From Virgibacillus sp. SK37 (GTDB lineage: Bacteria; Bacillota; Bacilli; Bacillales; Amphibacillaceae): 64,000 nt of DNA. Positions within the stretch are counted from its first letter, which is position 1, and every line of letters starts with the position of its first letter. The translations under genes were made by a program, and so were the position numbers. The notes under the pieces were generated by a model. That model made no database searches, was not told the origin of the DNA, and saw nothing but the letters and a program-made list of their open reading frames with translations. The DNA lies in the NCBI RefSeq assembly GCF_000725285.1, contig NZ_CP007161.1, positions 1,721,911 through 1,785,910 of the forward strand, read 5' to 3'. This document shows, in pieces, positions 1 through 10,020 of this stretch.

Positions 1-1
1 T

Positions 2-1846
2 CAAGGCTTTGAGCATATTGTTGTCTATTTAGCCAAATACAATATTGGCTTAAAGATGGCACAAAAAATCTATCAAGAATATAAAGAGGATGCAATAACG
101 ATTCTTGAAGAAGATCCATACCAATATGTTTTCGACATAGAGGGGTTTGGATTTCAAACTGCAGACCAAATAGCAGGCCAGAGAGGGCTCTCGCCTACTC
201 ATCCTAATCGTATCGGTGCTGGTTGTATATACACATTGCAAAAAAGTGTACAGGATGGGCACGTATATTTGCCCATATCTGTTTGTGTGGAGAAAGTTTT
301 GGATTTGTTATCTGCTCATTCGCTTTCGATCGATATTATTACAGAAAGGTTAAAAGAATTAAATACAACTAAATCTGTGATTATTCTGCAGGATCGTGTT
401 TATTTGCCTTCTCTTTATTATGCTGAAGATGGGTTTGCTTCCCAGTTAAATCGGATCATAAGTAAATCTATGGAGCATGAAACACCTCTTGCTGAATTGA
501 TGAAAATTATCGGTGATATAGAGGAAACAGAAATTTTAAGCTATGGAAAGGAACAGTTTTCAGCTATAAACCAGGCCGTGCATTCAAAAGTGTTAATACT
601 TACAGGTGGACCAGGAACGGGGAAAACAACGGTTATTAAAGGAATAATTAAGGCTTTTTCCACCATCCATAATTTATCTCTTGATACACATGAGTATAAG
701 GATATGTCTGAATTTCCATTTATACTGACTGCGCCTACTGGCCGTGCTGCCAAAAGACTTACAGAATCAACTGGTCTACCTGCAGTAACAATACACAGGT
801 TACTGGGATGGGATGGAAAAAGTGGGTTCAATAAGACAGAAGACGAGCAATTAAGTGGAAGGTTTCTGATCATTGATGAGTTTTCCATGGTTGATATTTG
901 GCTCGCCAATCATTTATTTAAAGCAATTCCTGAAGACATGCAAGTATTAATAGTTGGTGATGAAGATCAATTACCATCTGTGGGCCCTGGCCAAGTGTTA
1001 ACGGATTTGTTAGCGAGTGACGTGCTCCCCTATGTGCAATTAACGGATGTATATCGACAAAAAGAAGGGTCGAAGATTATTCAGCTTGCACACCAAATCA
1101 AAAATAATGAACTAATTCAACTAGAAAATGATAAAGATTTTAGTTATATTCCTTGTTACGAACATCAAATGATTGAAGTTATTACTACAATTATTTCCAA
1201 AGCTATCTCCAAAGGGATTGATGTCAAGGATATTCAAGTACTTGCACCAATGTATCGCTCTCTTGCTGGTATTACTATGATTAATAGAGAACTCCAACAA
1301 TTAATTAATCCAAGAGATAAGAGAAAAAGAGAAGTAAAGTTTGCTGATACTATATTCCGAAAAGGAGACAAGGTAATCCAGCTTGTAAACCAGCCAGAAG
1401 ACAATGTATTTAACGGTGATATTGGGGAAGTCGTAGCTATTTTCAGAGAAGATGAAAACACGGATAATGTGGAACAACTAGTGGTCCTATTTGATGAGAA
1501 GGAAGTAGTTTATGAGCGTAAAGATTACGTGAATATTATGCATGCTTATTGCATATCAATTCATAAATCTCAAGGAAGTGAATTTCCTATAGTTATTATG
1601 CCAGTAGTTTCTGCATATCGCCGTATGTTAAGGAAAAACTTACTTTATACCGCAATTACCAGAAGTAAACAATCACTTATAATATGTGGGGAACAAGACG
1701 CATTCCTGAGAGGAGTGCAAACAATGGATACGAATAAACGGTATACAACGTTGAAGGAACAATTATTAGAAAGAATACAAACTCAAGCTAATAAGTTGGA
1801 CGAATCGCTAATAGAAGATGACATTTCTCCGTATGATTTTATGTGA
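2..1846 (+). CDS. recD2: RecD2 (YrrC) ATP-dependent DNA helicase, 5' end cut by the window
   Basis: The reading frame is open from base 2, so the true start lies upstream; about 614 residues are present, and full RecD2 proteins are near 800. Visible superfamily 1B helicase motifs are the Walker A LTGGPGTGKTT, motif Ia TAPTGRAAKRL, Walker B-type LIIDEFSMVD, motif III GDEDQLPSVGPGQ and the C-terminal motif YTAITRSKQSL preceded by HKSQGSEF. The family is a 5'-3' helicase acting in recombination and repair without RecBC partners. The part before the Walker A holds the helix-hairpin-helix region typical of RecD2. It is followed by a small zinc-ribbon gene 73 bases downstream. Identification is secure; only the N-terminus is missing. 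Confidence 0.95.
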   Translation, partial: QGFEHIVVYLAKYNIGLKMAQKIYQEYKEDAITILEEDPYQYVFDIEGFGFQTADQIAGQRGLSPTHPNRIGAGCIYTLQKSVQDGHVYLPISVCVEKVLDLLSAHSLSIDIITERLKELNTTKSVIILQDRVYLPSLYYAEDGFASQLNRIISKSMEHETPLAELMKIIGDIEETEILSYGKEQFSAINQAVHSKVLILTGGPGTGKTTVIKGIIKAFSTIHNLSLDTHEYKDMSEFPFILTAPTGRAAKRLTESTGLPAVTIHRLLGWDGKSGFNKTEDEQLSGRFLIIDEFSMVDIWLANHLFKAIPEDMQVLIVGDEDQLPSVGPGQVLTDLLASDVLPYVQLTDVYRQKEGSKIIQLAHQIKNNELIQLENDKDFSYIPCYEHQMIEVITTIISKAISKGIDVKDIQVLAPMYRSLAGITMINRELQQLINPRDKRKREVKFADTIFRKGDKVIQLVNQPEDNVFNGDIGEVVAIFREDENTDNVEQLVVLFDEKEVVYERKDYVNIMHAYCISIHKSQGSEFPIVIMPVVSAYRRMLRKNLLYTAITRSKQSLIICGEQDAFLRGVQTMDTNKRYTTLKEQLLERIQTQANKLDESLIEDDISPYDFM

Positions 1847-1919
1847 GAAGAGAGGTATATATATACAAAAAACGGGTTAGCATAACATAATAAAGTACAA
1901 CAAAAGGAGCTTTATATGT

Positions 1920-2108
1920 ATGCGATGCCCAAATTGTAACGGAAGAGACTTAGGAAAGATTGGTATGCAACAATATTACTGTTGGACATGTTTTATTGAG
2001 CTATCAGTAATTAATAATGAACTGGCAATTCATCAAGTGGAGGTAGATGGTTCATTAAGTTCGCTAAATGATTTGTTTTCAAAGGATGAAAGAAAACTGC
2101 AATGGTAG
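1920..2108 (+). CDS. Small zinc-ribbon protein, function unknown
   Basis: Encodes 62 residues beginning MRCPNCNGRDLGKIG and continuing QQYYCWTCFIEL, so two CxxC knuckles about 17 residues apart form a plausible zinc ribbon; the C-terminal half is acidic and hydrophilic. An AAAGGAG ribosome site lies about 11 bases before the ATG. The same position, between recD2 and the permease gene, makes it likely to be a conserved small gene of this locus rather than a chance frame. I do not recognise a characterised homologue. Role could be nucleic-acid or protein binding, but this is a guess from the fold only. Confidence 0.7.
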   Translation: MRCPNCNGRDLGKIGMQQYYCWTCFIELSVINNELAIHQVEVDGSLSSLNDLFSKDERKLQW

Positions 2109-2156
2109 CCTAATTATCTATAAATATAATTAATTTTGGCTAAGGGGAGATTACCA

Positions 2157-3225
2157 TTGTGGAAAGAAAGAAAAGAGCTTGCATATTTATATTGGCTGTT
2201 AATTGGAATCTTTTTATTTTTGTTCTTTTATCTATTTATTAAATTGTTTCCTATGTATGGTACAGTACTTTCTTTTATTTGGCGTCTATTAGCGCCTTTT
2301 TATTGTTGCTTGTTTAATTGCCTATTTGCTCTATCCAGTAGTTAATAAATTGCAACAATACAACATACATAGGGGCATAGCAATATTACTTATTTACTTC
2401 CTTTTCTTTGGTAGTATAACCTACTTGATTTATCGGATTTATCCAATGATTATCTTGCAATTACGCGACTTAAATGAGCAATTACCACAATTCATCAAGC
2501 TGTATGAGGAATTAATTTATAAATTATACGAATATACCTCGTTTCTACCTGAAACAGTACATGATAAAATTGATGAACTAATTCTGCATGCAGAAAAATC
2601 CATTGATAAGATATTATCTAAGTTAATTGGTGGTTTTACCAAGATAATTGATACCATTATTTTTCTAATGGTAATCCCTGTTTTAGTCTTTTATTTTTTA
2701 AAAGATTATACTAAAATTAAGGCCTATTGTAAGCGGTTAGTCCCAGGGAAATATCGGTATCAGACAGGTAAGATGGCTGAGGCGATTGATGAGAACTTAG
2801 GAAATTATATACGGGGTCAGCTAATTGTCTGTCTATTTGTAAGTATAGCTTCTTTTATCTTATTTCAATTACTAAATTTAAAATATGCTCTATTATTGTC
2901 AATCATTATGGGTATAACTAATCTAATCCCTTATTTTGGGCCTATCATAGGTGCTGTACCTGCTGCAATGGTCGGCTTCACTCTCTCGGGGAAACTTGTT
3001 ATTTACGTGATTATAGGAGTATTTATCATTCAGTTAATTGAAAGCAATCTTTTGGCACCTTTTATAGTAGGTAAAAGCATTCAGATTCATCCTGTGGTAA
3101 TCATATTTGTATTACTGCTTGGAGGCCAGTTATTTGGGGTGGTTGGGATGATTGTTGCTGTACCAGCATTGACGATAATTAAAGTAGTTGTCACACATTT
3201 ACGTGCATTTAAGAGTTATAATTGA
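2157..3225 (+). pseudogene. AI-2E family (YrrI-type) membrane permease with a +1 frameshift
   Basis: Two overlapping frames together make one AI-2E family transporter of about 355 residues. The first frame runs from TTG 2157, preceded by AAGGGGAGA, and gives a membrane segment followed by ...WRLLAPF. The second carries on with IVACLIAYLLYPVVNKLQ and the rest, including the family's C-terminal GITNLIPYFGPIIGAVPA and ESNLLAPFIVG. The join needs removal of one T from the T5 run at 2297-2301. The downstream part could also start at TTG 2326, but that would lose the first helices. It is either a true pseudogene, a slippage site, or a sequencing error. B. subtilis has a related gene (yrrI) just before alaS, so position supports the identity. 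Confidence 0.75.
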
Positions 3226-3250
3226 CAATAAAGCTAAAGTTAATTATAAT
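3222..3250 (+). promoter_or_regulatory. SigA promoter of alaS
   Basis: TTGACA at 3222-3227 and TATAAT at 3245-3250 are both consensus and are separated by exactly 17 bases. The TGA stop codon of the upstream permease lies inside the -35 box. Transcription would begin near 3257, just ahead of the T-box leader. Confidence 0.85.
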
Positions 3251-3256
3251 ATCGCT

Positions 3257-3502
3257 AAACTAGTATATGAAACACGTTGAAAGTTATAAGTACATGATGA
3301 TCGGTTTAAAGAGAGGGATTTTCAATGGGCTGAAAAAAATCCTAAGCAAGAATCATGGAAAGCTAAACTGGAGTGCGGCTAATTCCCGTCGGTTTCATAC
3401 CGTTAACATGATGAAGTGACAAACAGAAATTTTTGTTTGTAATTAGGGTGGTACCGCGATAGAATCTCGTCCCTGCATATGCAGAGAGGGGATTTTTTTT
3501 AA
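3257..3502 (+). promoter_or_regulatory. T-box leader (alanine) of alaS
   Basis: The T-box core AGGGTGGTACCGCG is at 3445-3458, followed by a terminator arm (about 3463-3502) ending in a T8 run. A long 5' region with a GGCTGAAA-like element is consistent with stem I. A GCT triplet at 3378-3380 in GGAGTGCGGCTAATTCC is the best specifier candidate and fits alanine. Uncharged tRNA-Ala is expected to pair with the GGTG bulge and allow read-through into alaS. Confidence 0.93.
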
Positions 3503-3532
3503 TTTCATAAATTATTTAATGGAGGAATTGAA

Positions 3533-6172
3533 ATGAAACATTTAACATCAGCAGAAGTCAGACAAATGTTTTTGGACTTTTTTAAAGAAAAAAATCACCG
3601 CGTTGAACCAAGTGCTTCACTTGTACCAAAGGATGACCCTACTCTTTTGTGGATTAACAGTGGTGTAGCTACATTAAAGAAGTATTTTGATGGTCGGGTT
3701 ATTCCTGAAAATCCTCGTATTGTAAATGCCCAGAAATCGATACGAACAAACGATATTGAGAATGTAGGTTTTACTGCTAGACATCATACGTTTTTCGAAA
3801 TGCTTGGTAATTTTTCAATCGGTGAATATTTTAAGAAGGAAGCTATAGAATGGGCTTGGGAATTTCTTACAAGTGAAAAATGGATTGGGTTTAATCCTGA
3901 CTTATTATCTGTAACAGTACATCCAGAGGATGATGAAGCGTATGATTTATGGCTGAATGTTATCGGGTTACCTAAAGAACGAATTATCCGCTTAGAGGAA
4001 AATTTTTGGGATATTGGGGAAGGACCAAGTGGCCCTAATACGGAAATTTTTTATGATCGGGGCGAAAGATATGGAGACGATCCGAATGAGCCAGAATTAT
4101 ATCCAGGGGGAGAAAATGAGCGTTATCTAGAAATATGGAATTTAGTTTTTTCCCAATTTAACCATAACCCGGACGATACGTATACACCGCTACCTAAAAA
4201 GAATATTGATACAGGTATGGGATTGGAAAGAATGGTATGTGTCATCCAAGATACGCCTACTAACTTTGAAACGGACTTGTTTATGCCAATCATAAAAAAG
4301 GCTGAAACATTTGCAAATACTACGTATGGTAAAAATAAAACTGCTGACACTGCTTTTAAGGTAATTGCCGATCATATTCGTACTGTTAGCTTTGCAATAG
4401 GTGATGGTGCTGTTCCATCAAATGAAGGTCGAGGTTATGTATTACGCAGGTTGCTGCGAAGAGCAGTACGCTTTGCTAAAGAAGTTGGTATTGAGAAGCC
4501 ATTCATGTATGAATTAGTAGAAACGGTTGGGAATATCATGAAAGACTTCTATCCAGAGGTTTTAAATAAAAAAGACTTTATAAAGAACATAATTAAAGTA
4601 GAGGAAGAACGTTTTCACGAAACGCTGCAGGATGGACTTGATATTCTATCTTCTATCATGGAAAAGGAAAAAGAAAAAGGGAGCACAGTTTTTCCTGGAT
4701 CAGAAGTTTTCCGCTTATATGATACCTATGGATTTCCTAAAGAATTAACTGAAGAATATGTAGACGAACAAGGTTTTACTATTGACGAAGAAGGTTTCAA
4801 TGAGGAAATGCGAAAGCAACGCGAACGAGCTCGCAATGCAAGACAAAAAGTTGATTCCATGCAGGTACAAGATGGGATTTTAAGCCAAATTGAAGTAGAG
4901 AGTGAGTTTACTGGATATGATCAGTTAGAAGAAAAAGCGATAATTGCTACTATGATCCATGATCAGAAGACAGTAGAGGTTGCTGGCAAGGATGAAGAAG
5001 TCTTTGTATTTTTAAATAAGACACCATTCTATGCAGAAAGTGGTGGACAAGTTGCAGATAAGGGTTGGATTTATTCTGATACAGCTTCAGCATATGTTGA
5101 GGATGTACAAAAATCACCAAAAGGACAGCATATCCACCGTATTCGTGTGAAAAACGGTGAGTTTCATATTGGTGATCAGGTGAAGGTTATGGTTGAAAGT
5201 ACATTCCGAGAGGGTGTAGTAAAAAATCATACAGCGACCCATTTACTCCATCAAGCTTTAAAGGATGTATTAGGAACTCATGTAAACCAAGCAGGATCCC
5301 TTGTAACTCCAGATCGCCTGCGATTTGATTTTTCTCATTTCAACTCTGTTACAGAGGAAGAGATTCAGCAGATAGAGCAAATAGTTAATGAAAAAATATG
5401 GGCTTCTTATCCGCTCAGCATTAATTATAAAAAGATTGATGAAGCAAAAGAGATGGGCGCAATGGCATTATTTGGTGAAAAATATGGTGATATTGTTAGA
5501 GTAGTTCAAATAGGAGATTATAGTATAGAACTATGTGGTGGTTGTCATGTGAAAAATACTTCTGATATTGGATTATTCAAAATTATGTCAGAAAGTGGTA
5601 TTGGAGCCGGGGTTAGAAGGATAGAAGCAGTAACAAGCAAACAAGCTTATGAATATCTGAATCATCGTCTTCATATTTTACAGACATCAGCTCAACTCAT
5701 GAAAACAGATGAAGAAAAGCTACCTGAAAAAATAGAAGGTGTTTTCCAAGAGATGAAGGTTTTACAAAAAGAGAATGAATCTCTAAGTGCAAAATTATCA
5801 AATGTGGAAGCATCTAGCTTACTCGATAAAGTAGAAACGATTAATGACATTCCTTTGCTAACTCAAAAAGTTAATGTTAAGGATATGAACCAACTAAGAA
5901 ATATGGTTGATGAGTTAAAGCAAAAAATGGGAACAGGGGTAATACTTTTAGCTGCTGAAAATGGTCAAAAGGTTCAGCTTGCCGCTGGAGTTTCCAAAGA
6001 TCTGATGGATAAAGGTATCCATGCCGGTCAATTAATTAAAAGAGCTGCTCAAGTATGCGGTGGTGGTGGTGGAGGACGCCCTGATATGGCACAAGCAGGT
6101 GGTAAGGAACCTGCTAAAATTCAGGATGCTCTAGCATCTGCCGAGCAATATATAAACGACAATGCGAAGTAG
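3533..6172 (+). CDS. alaS: Alanyl-tRNA synthetase
   Basis: Encodes 879 residues, normal length for bacterial AlaRS. The class II catalytic domain opens with [17 protein letters not shown] and includes the motif 2 region [16 protein letters not shown]. The editing domain carries [11 protein letters not shown] and the zinc-type CGGCHV motif, and the C-terminal domain has the glycine-rich [15 protein letters not shown]. It charges tRNA-Ala and edits mischarged Ser/Gly. The ATG is preceded by GGAGG in ATGGAGGAATTG. It sits behind an alanine T-box, so expression responds to uncharged tRNA-Ala. The following gene, ireB, begins 161 bases downstream. Confidence 0.98.
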   Translation: MKHLTSAEVRQMFLDFFKEKNHRVEPSASLVPKDDPTLLWINSGVATLKKYFDGRVIPENPRIVNAQKSIRTNDIENVGFTARHHTFFEMLGNFSIGEYFKKEAIEWAWEFLTSEKWIGFNPDLLSVTVHPEDDEAYDLWLNVIGLPKERIIRLEENFWDIGEGPSGPNTEIFYDRGERYGDDPNEPELYPGGENERYLEIWNLVFSQFNHNPDDTYTPLPKKNIDTGMGLERMVCVIQDTPTNFETDLFMPIIKKAETFANTTYGKNKTADTAFKVIADHIRTVSFAIGDGAVPSNEGRGYVLRRLLRRAVRFAKEVGIEKPFMYELVETVGNIMKDFYPEVLNKKDFIKNIIKVEEERFHETLQDGLDILSSIMEKEKEKGSTVFPGSEVFRLYDTYGFPKELTEEYVDEQGFTIDEEGFNEEMRKQRERARNARQKVDSMQVQDGILSQIEVESEFTGYDQLEEKAIIATMIHDQKTVEVAGKDEEVFVFLNKTPFYAESGGQVADKGWIYSDTASAYVEDVQKSPKGQHIHRIRVKNGEFHIGDQVKVMVESTFREGVVKNHTATHLLHQALKDVLGTHVNQAGSLVTPDRLRFDFSHFNSVTEEEIQQIEQIVNEKIWASYPLSINYKKIDEAKEMGAMALFGEKYGDIVRVVQIGDYSIELCGGCHVKNTSDIGLFKIMSESGIGAGVRRIEAVTSKQAYEYLNHRLHILQTSAQLMKTDEEKLPEKIEGVFQEMKVLQKENESLSAKLSNVEASSLLDKVETINDIPLLTQKVNVKDMNQLRNMVDELKQKMGTGVILLAAENGQKVQLAAGVSKDLMDKGIHAGQLIKRAAQVCGGGGGGRPDMAQAGGKEPAKIQDALASAEQYINDNAK

Positions 6173-6333
6173 TCGAACTTGTATAGTTCTACACAAAACG
6201 ATATAATGAAAATTAGAATAACAAGGAAATAATTTGAATTACAAGTATAACTATGAAAGACTAGTATATACGGTAGATCAATGGTTTCATCATCAGATTG
6301 GTAGCCTAGAATTCCTAAAAATGAGGTGGCGCG

Positions 6334-6600
6334 ATGAGTTCGTTTGATAAGACAATGAAATTTAATTTCTCTGAAGAACCTTTTGATCAGGATATTAAGC
6401 AAATTCTTTTCACTGTACATGAAGCATTAAAAGAAAAAGGTTATAATCCAATTAATCAAATCGTTGGTTATTTATTGTCGGGAGATCCTGCCTATATTCC
6501 GAGACATCAGGATGCACGTAATTTGATTCGTAAAGTGGAACGAGATGAAGTTATTGAGGAATTAGTTAAATTCTATCTTGAAAAACAAAGGGAAAATTAA
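6334..6600 (+). CDS. ireB: IreB family regulatory protein (YrzL)
   Basis: An 88-residue protein starting [15 protein letters not shown], with the family block [19 protein letters not shown] and the segment [18 protein letters not shown]. In Enterococcus faecalis the homologue IreB is a small phosphoprotein substrate of the PASTA kinase IreK; here the same role is inferred only. AGGTGG precedes the ATG. The stop codon directly abuts the ruvX start, indicating a tight ireB-ruvX-yrzB operon, the same order as in B. subtilis. Confidence 0.92.
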   Translation: MSSFDKTMKFNFSEEPFDQDIKQILFTVHEALKEKGYNPINQIVGYLLSGDPAYIPRHQDARNLIRKVERDEVIEELVKFYLEKQREN

Positions 6601-7014
6601 ATGAAATTAATCGGATTAGATGTCGGTTCCAAAACAATTGGAGTCGCTGTAAGTGATACCTTAGGGTGGACAGCCCAAGGTGTAACAACGATAAAGTGGG
6701 ATGAGAACAATATAACATCCGCAGACGAAGAGTTAAAAAACATTATAAATGAACATGAAGTAGGGAAAGCTATTATTGGCTTACCTAAAAACATGAATGG
6801 TACAATTGGTGAAAGAGGAGAAGCATCCCAGGCTTTTGCAAAGCATGTGGAAGAGGTACACGGTATTCCAACTGAATTATGGGATGAGAGATTGACTACA
6901 ATGGCAGCTGAACGTGTTTTATTAGAAGCTGATATGAGTAGGAAAAAACGAAAAAAAGTGATTGATAAAATGGCAGCAGTAATGATTTTACAAGGTTACC
7001 TTGATCAAAAGTAA
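6601..7014 (+). CDS. ruvX: RuvX/YqgF family Holliday-junction resolvase-like nuclease
   Basis: A 137-residue RNase H-fold protein. The N-terminal strand [16 protein letters not shown] carries the first catalytic Asp; GLPKNMNGT and [17 protein letters not shown] carry the other acidic positions of the family. Family members are implicated in pre-16S rRNA 5' maturation and possibly junction resolution. The gene starts at the base after the ireB stop and is followed 12 bases later by yrzB, so the three are co-transcribed. Confidence 0.95.
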   Translation: MKLIGLDVGSKTIGVAVSDTLGWTAQGVTTIKWDENNITSADEELKNIINEHEVGKAIIGLPKNMNGTIGERGEASQAFAKHVEEVHGIPTELWDERLTTMAAERVLLEADMSRKKRKKVIDKMAAVMILQGYLDQK

Positions 7015-7026
7015 AGGAGTGTCAAC

Positions 7027-7317
7027 ATGGCATTAGAAGAGAAAGAAAGAATAATTATCCCAGACGAAAATGGGGAAGAACATCTATTTGAGGTTTTATT
7101 TACTTTTGATGTGGATGAAACGAATCAATCCTACATTGCGGTGGTACCTGTAGAACAAACAGAAGATGAAGAAGTGGAAGTATATGCTTTCCGCTATGAA
7201 GAGCAAGAAAAAGATGATGATGATCTGTCACTATTCCCTATCGATTCTGAAGAAGAGTGGAACATGGTGGAAGAAATGCTAAACACATTGGCAGATGAAG
7301 AAGAAGAGAATAAATAA
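7027..7317 (+). CDS. yrzB: DUF1292 family protein YrzB
   Basis: A 96-residue, strongly acidic protein with the DUF1292 pattern: IIIPDENGEEHLFEVLFTFD near the start, then YIAVVPVEQ, VYAFRYEEQ and the terminal EEWNMVEEMLNTL. No catalytic motif is visible and the function is unknown in the family. It is third in the ireB-ruvX operon with an AAAGGAGTG ribosome site and is followed by a strong terminator. Confidence 0.9.
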   Translation: MALEEKERIIIPDENGEEHLFEVLFTFDVDETNQSYIAVVPVEQTEDEEVEVYAFRYEEQEKDDDDLSLFPIDSEEEWNMVEEMLNTLADEEEENK

Positions 7318-7327
7318 GCATATACAG

Positions 7328-7366
7328 AATAGCTGATGTCATTACCGACATCAGCTATTGTTTTTA
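7328..7366 (+). terminator. Rho-independent terminator after yrzB
   Basis: A perfect 13-bp stem AATAGCTGATGTC / GACATCAGCTATT with a 6-base loop (7341-7346), followed by G and T5. It ends the ireB-ruvX-yrzB transcript. Confidence 0.92.
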
Positions 7367-7421
7367 AAGTGGTTTGACGCTATAACTTATGGGGAGATTA
7401 TCCAATGAGTCACAAAATAGA

Positions 7422-8040
7422 TAAACTCCGACGTAACTTTTCGTCTTTAGCGTATAAAAATAACTGTGTTGCTGGCAAGTTCACTGAAATATTGAATCTG
7501 AATGCACCACCGCTACGGAAAACACTGCGCTTTTCGGGGGCGGCTGATGAGCCTCCTCATGCTAACGCATTCCGGGGTCTCACCTATGCCTCATCTCCCC
7601 CAGAAGTCTCCGTATTTTCCTCCGCTTAAGTGTTACTTTTTAGCGTTAAATAAATTTAGTATTAGATGTAAAAAGGTCACTTTATATCGTCAAGTACAAG
7701 TGAATGGCCCACTCCGCATTTGAAATATTAAAGCTCATACAAATTGATTGGAGTGTAGGGCGGCGACTCCTGCCGGAATAGCATGAGCTGAAGACCCTGG
7801 ACGTAGCGAAGCGGAGGAAGCGGCTGAAGCCATGCCGGGCGGCAAAGAAGACACTGTGAGGTTACGAACAGATGTCGCGCTTGTACCCGGAGGTGTGAAA
7901 GCGTCCGCCTGAAACGCAAATCAATGGGGCACTTCTCCTCAAATATTTCACTGAGCTTTTCATTTCATCAATAAAGATACGTCGCAGTTTACTCCAACTA
8001 TGAGATAACGTTTGTATGTCAGTCAGTATTTGTAATAGAA
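7422..8040. repeat. Intergenic composite repeat, copy 1 (about 0.57 kb plus outer arm)
   Basis: Bounded by inverted ends TAAACTCCGACGTAACT (7422-7438) and GATACGTCGCAGTTTA (7976-7991). Inside are two inverted GC-rich modules: one on the minus strand around 7507-7622 (reads GGCTGATGAGCCTCCTCA on plus) and one on plus around 7770-7910 (GACTCCTGCCGGAATAGC). An outer arm at 7992-8040 matches, inverted, the left arms of copies 2 and 3. An insert of about 59 bp (about 7839-7897) is shared with copy 3 but absent in copy 2. The region between yrzB and mltG holds no credible gene; overlapping open frames are by-products of GC-rich sequence. Confidence 0.85.
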
Positions 8041-8083
8041 TATGTTATTTAGAGTCATTTGATAAACAATATAAGGATTTTAA

Positions 8084-8112
8084 TGGAATATGTTATCGAT
8101 TTTTAGTATAAT
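8084..8112 (+). promoter_or_regulatory. Possible SigA promoter of mltG
   Basis: A consensus TATAAT at 8107-8112 sits 26 bases before the mltG start. The -35 position (TGGAAT, 8084-8089) is poor, so the call rests on the -10 box and location. Confidence 0.45.
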
Positions 8113-8137
8113 ATAGCGGGTGAGAGGGGGGCGTTTT

Positions 8138-9256
8138 ATGTCCGATAAAGAAAAACAAGGTGATTTCAAAGAAAATCTCGCAGTAAGAAGTGAAGAGGCA
8201 AGAACAGTAAGAAAAATTGTAGCAATTATAATTATTTCACTTCTCCTAATAATTATAATTGGGGGAGTATCAGGTTATCTATTCATAAAATCTGCATTGC
8301 AACCGGTCAATCCAGAGAGCGATGAAAAAATTGAAGTGGAAATTCCAATTGGCTCTTCGACTTCCACAATTGCTTCCATTCTTGAAGATAAAGGTGTTAT
8401 AAAAGATAGTCGAGTATTTCGCTTTTACATAAAATTTAAAAATAAAGCTGAATTTCAGGCTGGAGATTATACTTTTTCACCAGCTATGACGATAGATGAG
8501 ATTATTCAATCTCTAAAAAAAGGTAAAGTTATGGCAGATCCTTTATACACAGTTACGATACCAGAAGGTAAAACAATTGAAGAAATGGCTGTAATTTACT
8601 CTGAAAAACTACCTTTTACAAAGAAAGAGTTTATGGAAAAAGTAAATAACCGTGACTATATTGAAGAACTAATGAACAAATATCCAGCTGTTCTTAAAAA
8701 AGACATACTAAATCCAGAAATTCGTACACCTCTCGAAGGGTATCTCTTCGCAGCAACATACGACTTCTATGAAAAAGATCCTAAAGTAGAAGTGGTGATC
8801 GAAAATATGTTGAAAAAGACTGAGTCTGTTTTAAATAAGTACTTGGATGAAATAGCAGCTTCAGATTATACTGTTCATGAAGCACTAACTTTTGCTTCGT
8901 TAGTTGAAAAAGAAGCAAGTACAAAAGAGCAACGGAAAGAAATTGCCAGTGTTTTTGTTAATCGTCTAGAGGAAGGGATGAAGCTTCAAACTGATCCCAC
9001 TGTATTATATGCCTTAGGAAAACATAAAGACAGAGTGCTTTTTGAGGATTTGGAAATAGAATCTCCATATAACACATACCATATAAGCGGTTTACCAGTT
9101 GGTCCTATTGGTAATTTTTCTGAAAGCTCGTTAAAGGCTGTTATCAACCCAGTTGAGTCGGAATACTTGTATTTCCTTCACGATGGTGAGGGGAATATAT
9201 ACTATTCAAAAACATTGGATGAGCACAAGGAATATAGGAAAAAGTATATTGATTAG
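8138..9256 (+). CDS. mltG: MltG (YceG/YrrL) endolytic murein transglycosylase
   Basis: Encodes 372 residues. A cytoplasmic N-tail is followed by one transmembrane helix (IVAIIIISLLLIIIIGG), then a LysM-like region (VEIPIGSSTSTIASILEDKGVI) and the YceG domain with the catalytic-Glu motif FASLVEKEAST and the downstream LQTDPTVLYAL and GLPVGPIGN. The enzyme cuts nascent glycan strands and helps set their length. ATG 8138 was chosen because AGAGGGGGG lies just upstream; an in-frame GTG at 8120 lies ahead of that site. It is followed by trmR and udk as in B. subtilis, with a weak hairpin between. Confidence 0.95.
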   Translation: MSDKEKQGDFKENLAVRSEEARTVRKIVAIIIISLLLIIIIGGVSGYLFIKSALQPVNPESDEKIEVEIPIGSSTSTIASILEDKGVIKDSRVFRFYIKFKNKAEFQAGDYTFSPAMTIDEIIQSLKKGKVMADPLYTVTIPEGKTIEEMAVIYSEKLPFTKKEFMEKVNNRDYIEELMNKYPAVLKKDILNPEIRTPLEGYLFAATYDFYEKDPKVEVVIENMLKKTESVLNKYLDEIAASDYTVHEALTFASLVEKEASTKEQRKEIASVFVNRLEEGMKLQTDPTVLYALGKHKDRVLFEDLEIESPYNTYHISGLPVGPIGNFSESSLKAVINPVESEYLYFLHDGEGNIYYSKTLDEHKEYRKKYID

Positions 9257-9266
9257 ACAGAATAAA

Positions 9267-9300
9267 TAGGAAGTGTGAAGTGACTTTCACATTTTCTATT
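9267..9300 (+). terminator. Probable terminator after mltG
   Basis: An imperfect hairpin, ATAGGAAGTGTGAAG pairing with CTTTCACATTTTCTAT across a short loop, followed by a T-rich stretch. Several pairs are G-U and one base is bulged, so it may be only partly efficient. Confidence 0.5.
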
Positions 9301-9368
9301 TTATTTCTATTTGTCAAATCATTCTTTGTCTAGATATAATCAGTGTTTTAAAGAATTGAGGGATTATT

Positions 9369-10016
9369 GTGAATGAGTACGTAAAAAATTATTTAAATGA
9401 CATCCTACCATCCTCGCCGGAGTGGGCTGAAAAATTAGAGGTTGAAGCTAAGGAAAACCACGTACCTATCATGGATCGTGTTAGTATGAACTTTGTCGTA
9501 CAGCTAGTTAAAATGAAAAAACCAACGCGAATTTTAGAAATAGGTACAGCGATCGGATATTCTGCCTTAAGAATGTCCGAAGCTTTTCCGGACTCAGAGA
9601 TTATTACTATTGAAAAAGATGAAGTAAGATATCAACAAGCTCTTAGTAATATAAAAGAAAATAATAAAGAACACAGTATAAAGGTTTTGTTAGGCGATGC
9701 TTTGGAGAAGCTAAAGGAATTGGAGGATAATTCGTTCGACTTCGTTTTTATTGATGCCGCAAAAGGAAAATATAGAGATTTTTTTAATCTTTCCGAACGG
9801 GTTTTAGTAAACGATGGATTAATTATCTCAGATAATGTATTATTTAGAGGTTATGTAGCTAAACCAGAGGAAGCGCATCGGCGGCATGAAAAAATGGTAG
9901 AAAAAATCAGAGGGTACAATGAATGGCTTCTCAATCACCCCCATTTTTCAACTTCCATTGTGCCTATAGGTGATGGGGTAGCCATCAGTTTGAAAACCAA
10001 TATAAAGGGGAATTGA
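9369..10016 (+). CDS. trmR: TrmR (YrrM) tRNA 5-hydroxyuridine O-methyltransferase
   Basis: A 215-residue class I SAM-dependent O-methyltransferase (family 3). The SAM motif is [17 protein letters not shown], with [10 protein letters not shown] and the metal/SAM region [15 protein letters not shown], and [10 protein letters not shown] in the C-terminal half. In B. subtilis YrrM methylates ho5U34 of tRNA to mo5U. The GTG start at 9369 is preceded by GAGGGA. The two U32 peptidase-like genes (yrrN/yrrO, now trhP1/trhP2) that follow yrrM in B. subtilis are absent here; udk starts 4 bases after the stop. Confidence 0.9.
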   Translation: MNEYVKNYLNDILPSSPEWAEKLEVEAKENHVPIMDRVSMNFVVQLVKMKKPTRILEIGTAIGYSALRMSEAFPDSEIITIEKDEVRYQQALSNIKENNKEHSIKVLLGDALEKLKELEDNSFDFVFIDAAKGKYRDFFNLSERVLVNDGLIISDNVLFRGYVAKPEEAHRRHEKMVEKIRGYNEWLLNHPHFSTSIVPIGDGVAISLKTNIKGN

Positions 10017-10020
10017 CTTC

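Noticed and set aside
541-909. A 122-residue antisense frame in recD2
   Set aside because: Shadow of a strongly conserved helicase gene; no ribosome site.
7405-7919. Open frames of 63-74 residues on both strands in repeat copy 1
   Set aside because: They lie in the GC-rich inverted modules, have no ribosome site and encode low-plausibility Arg/Pro/Ser-rich peptides; similar frames appear in the other copies because the DNA is repeated.
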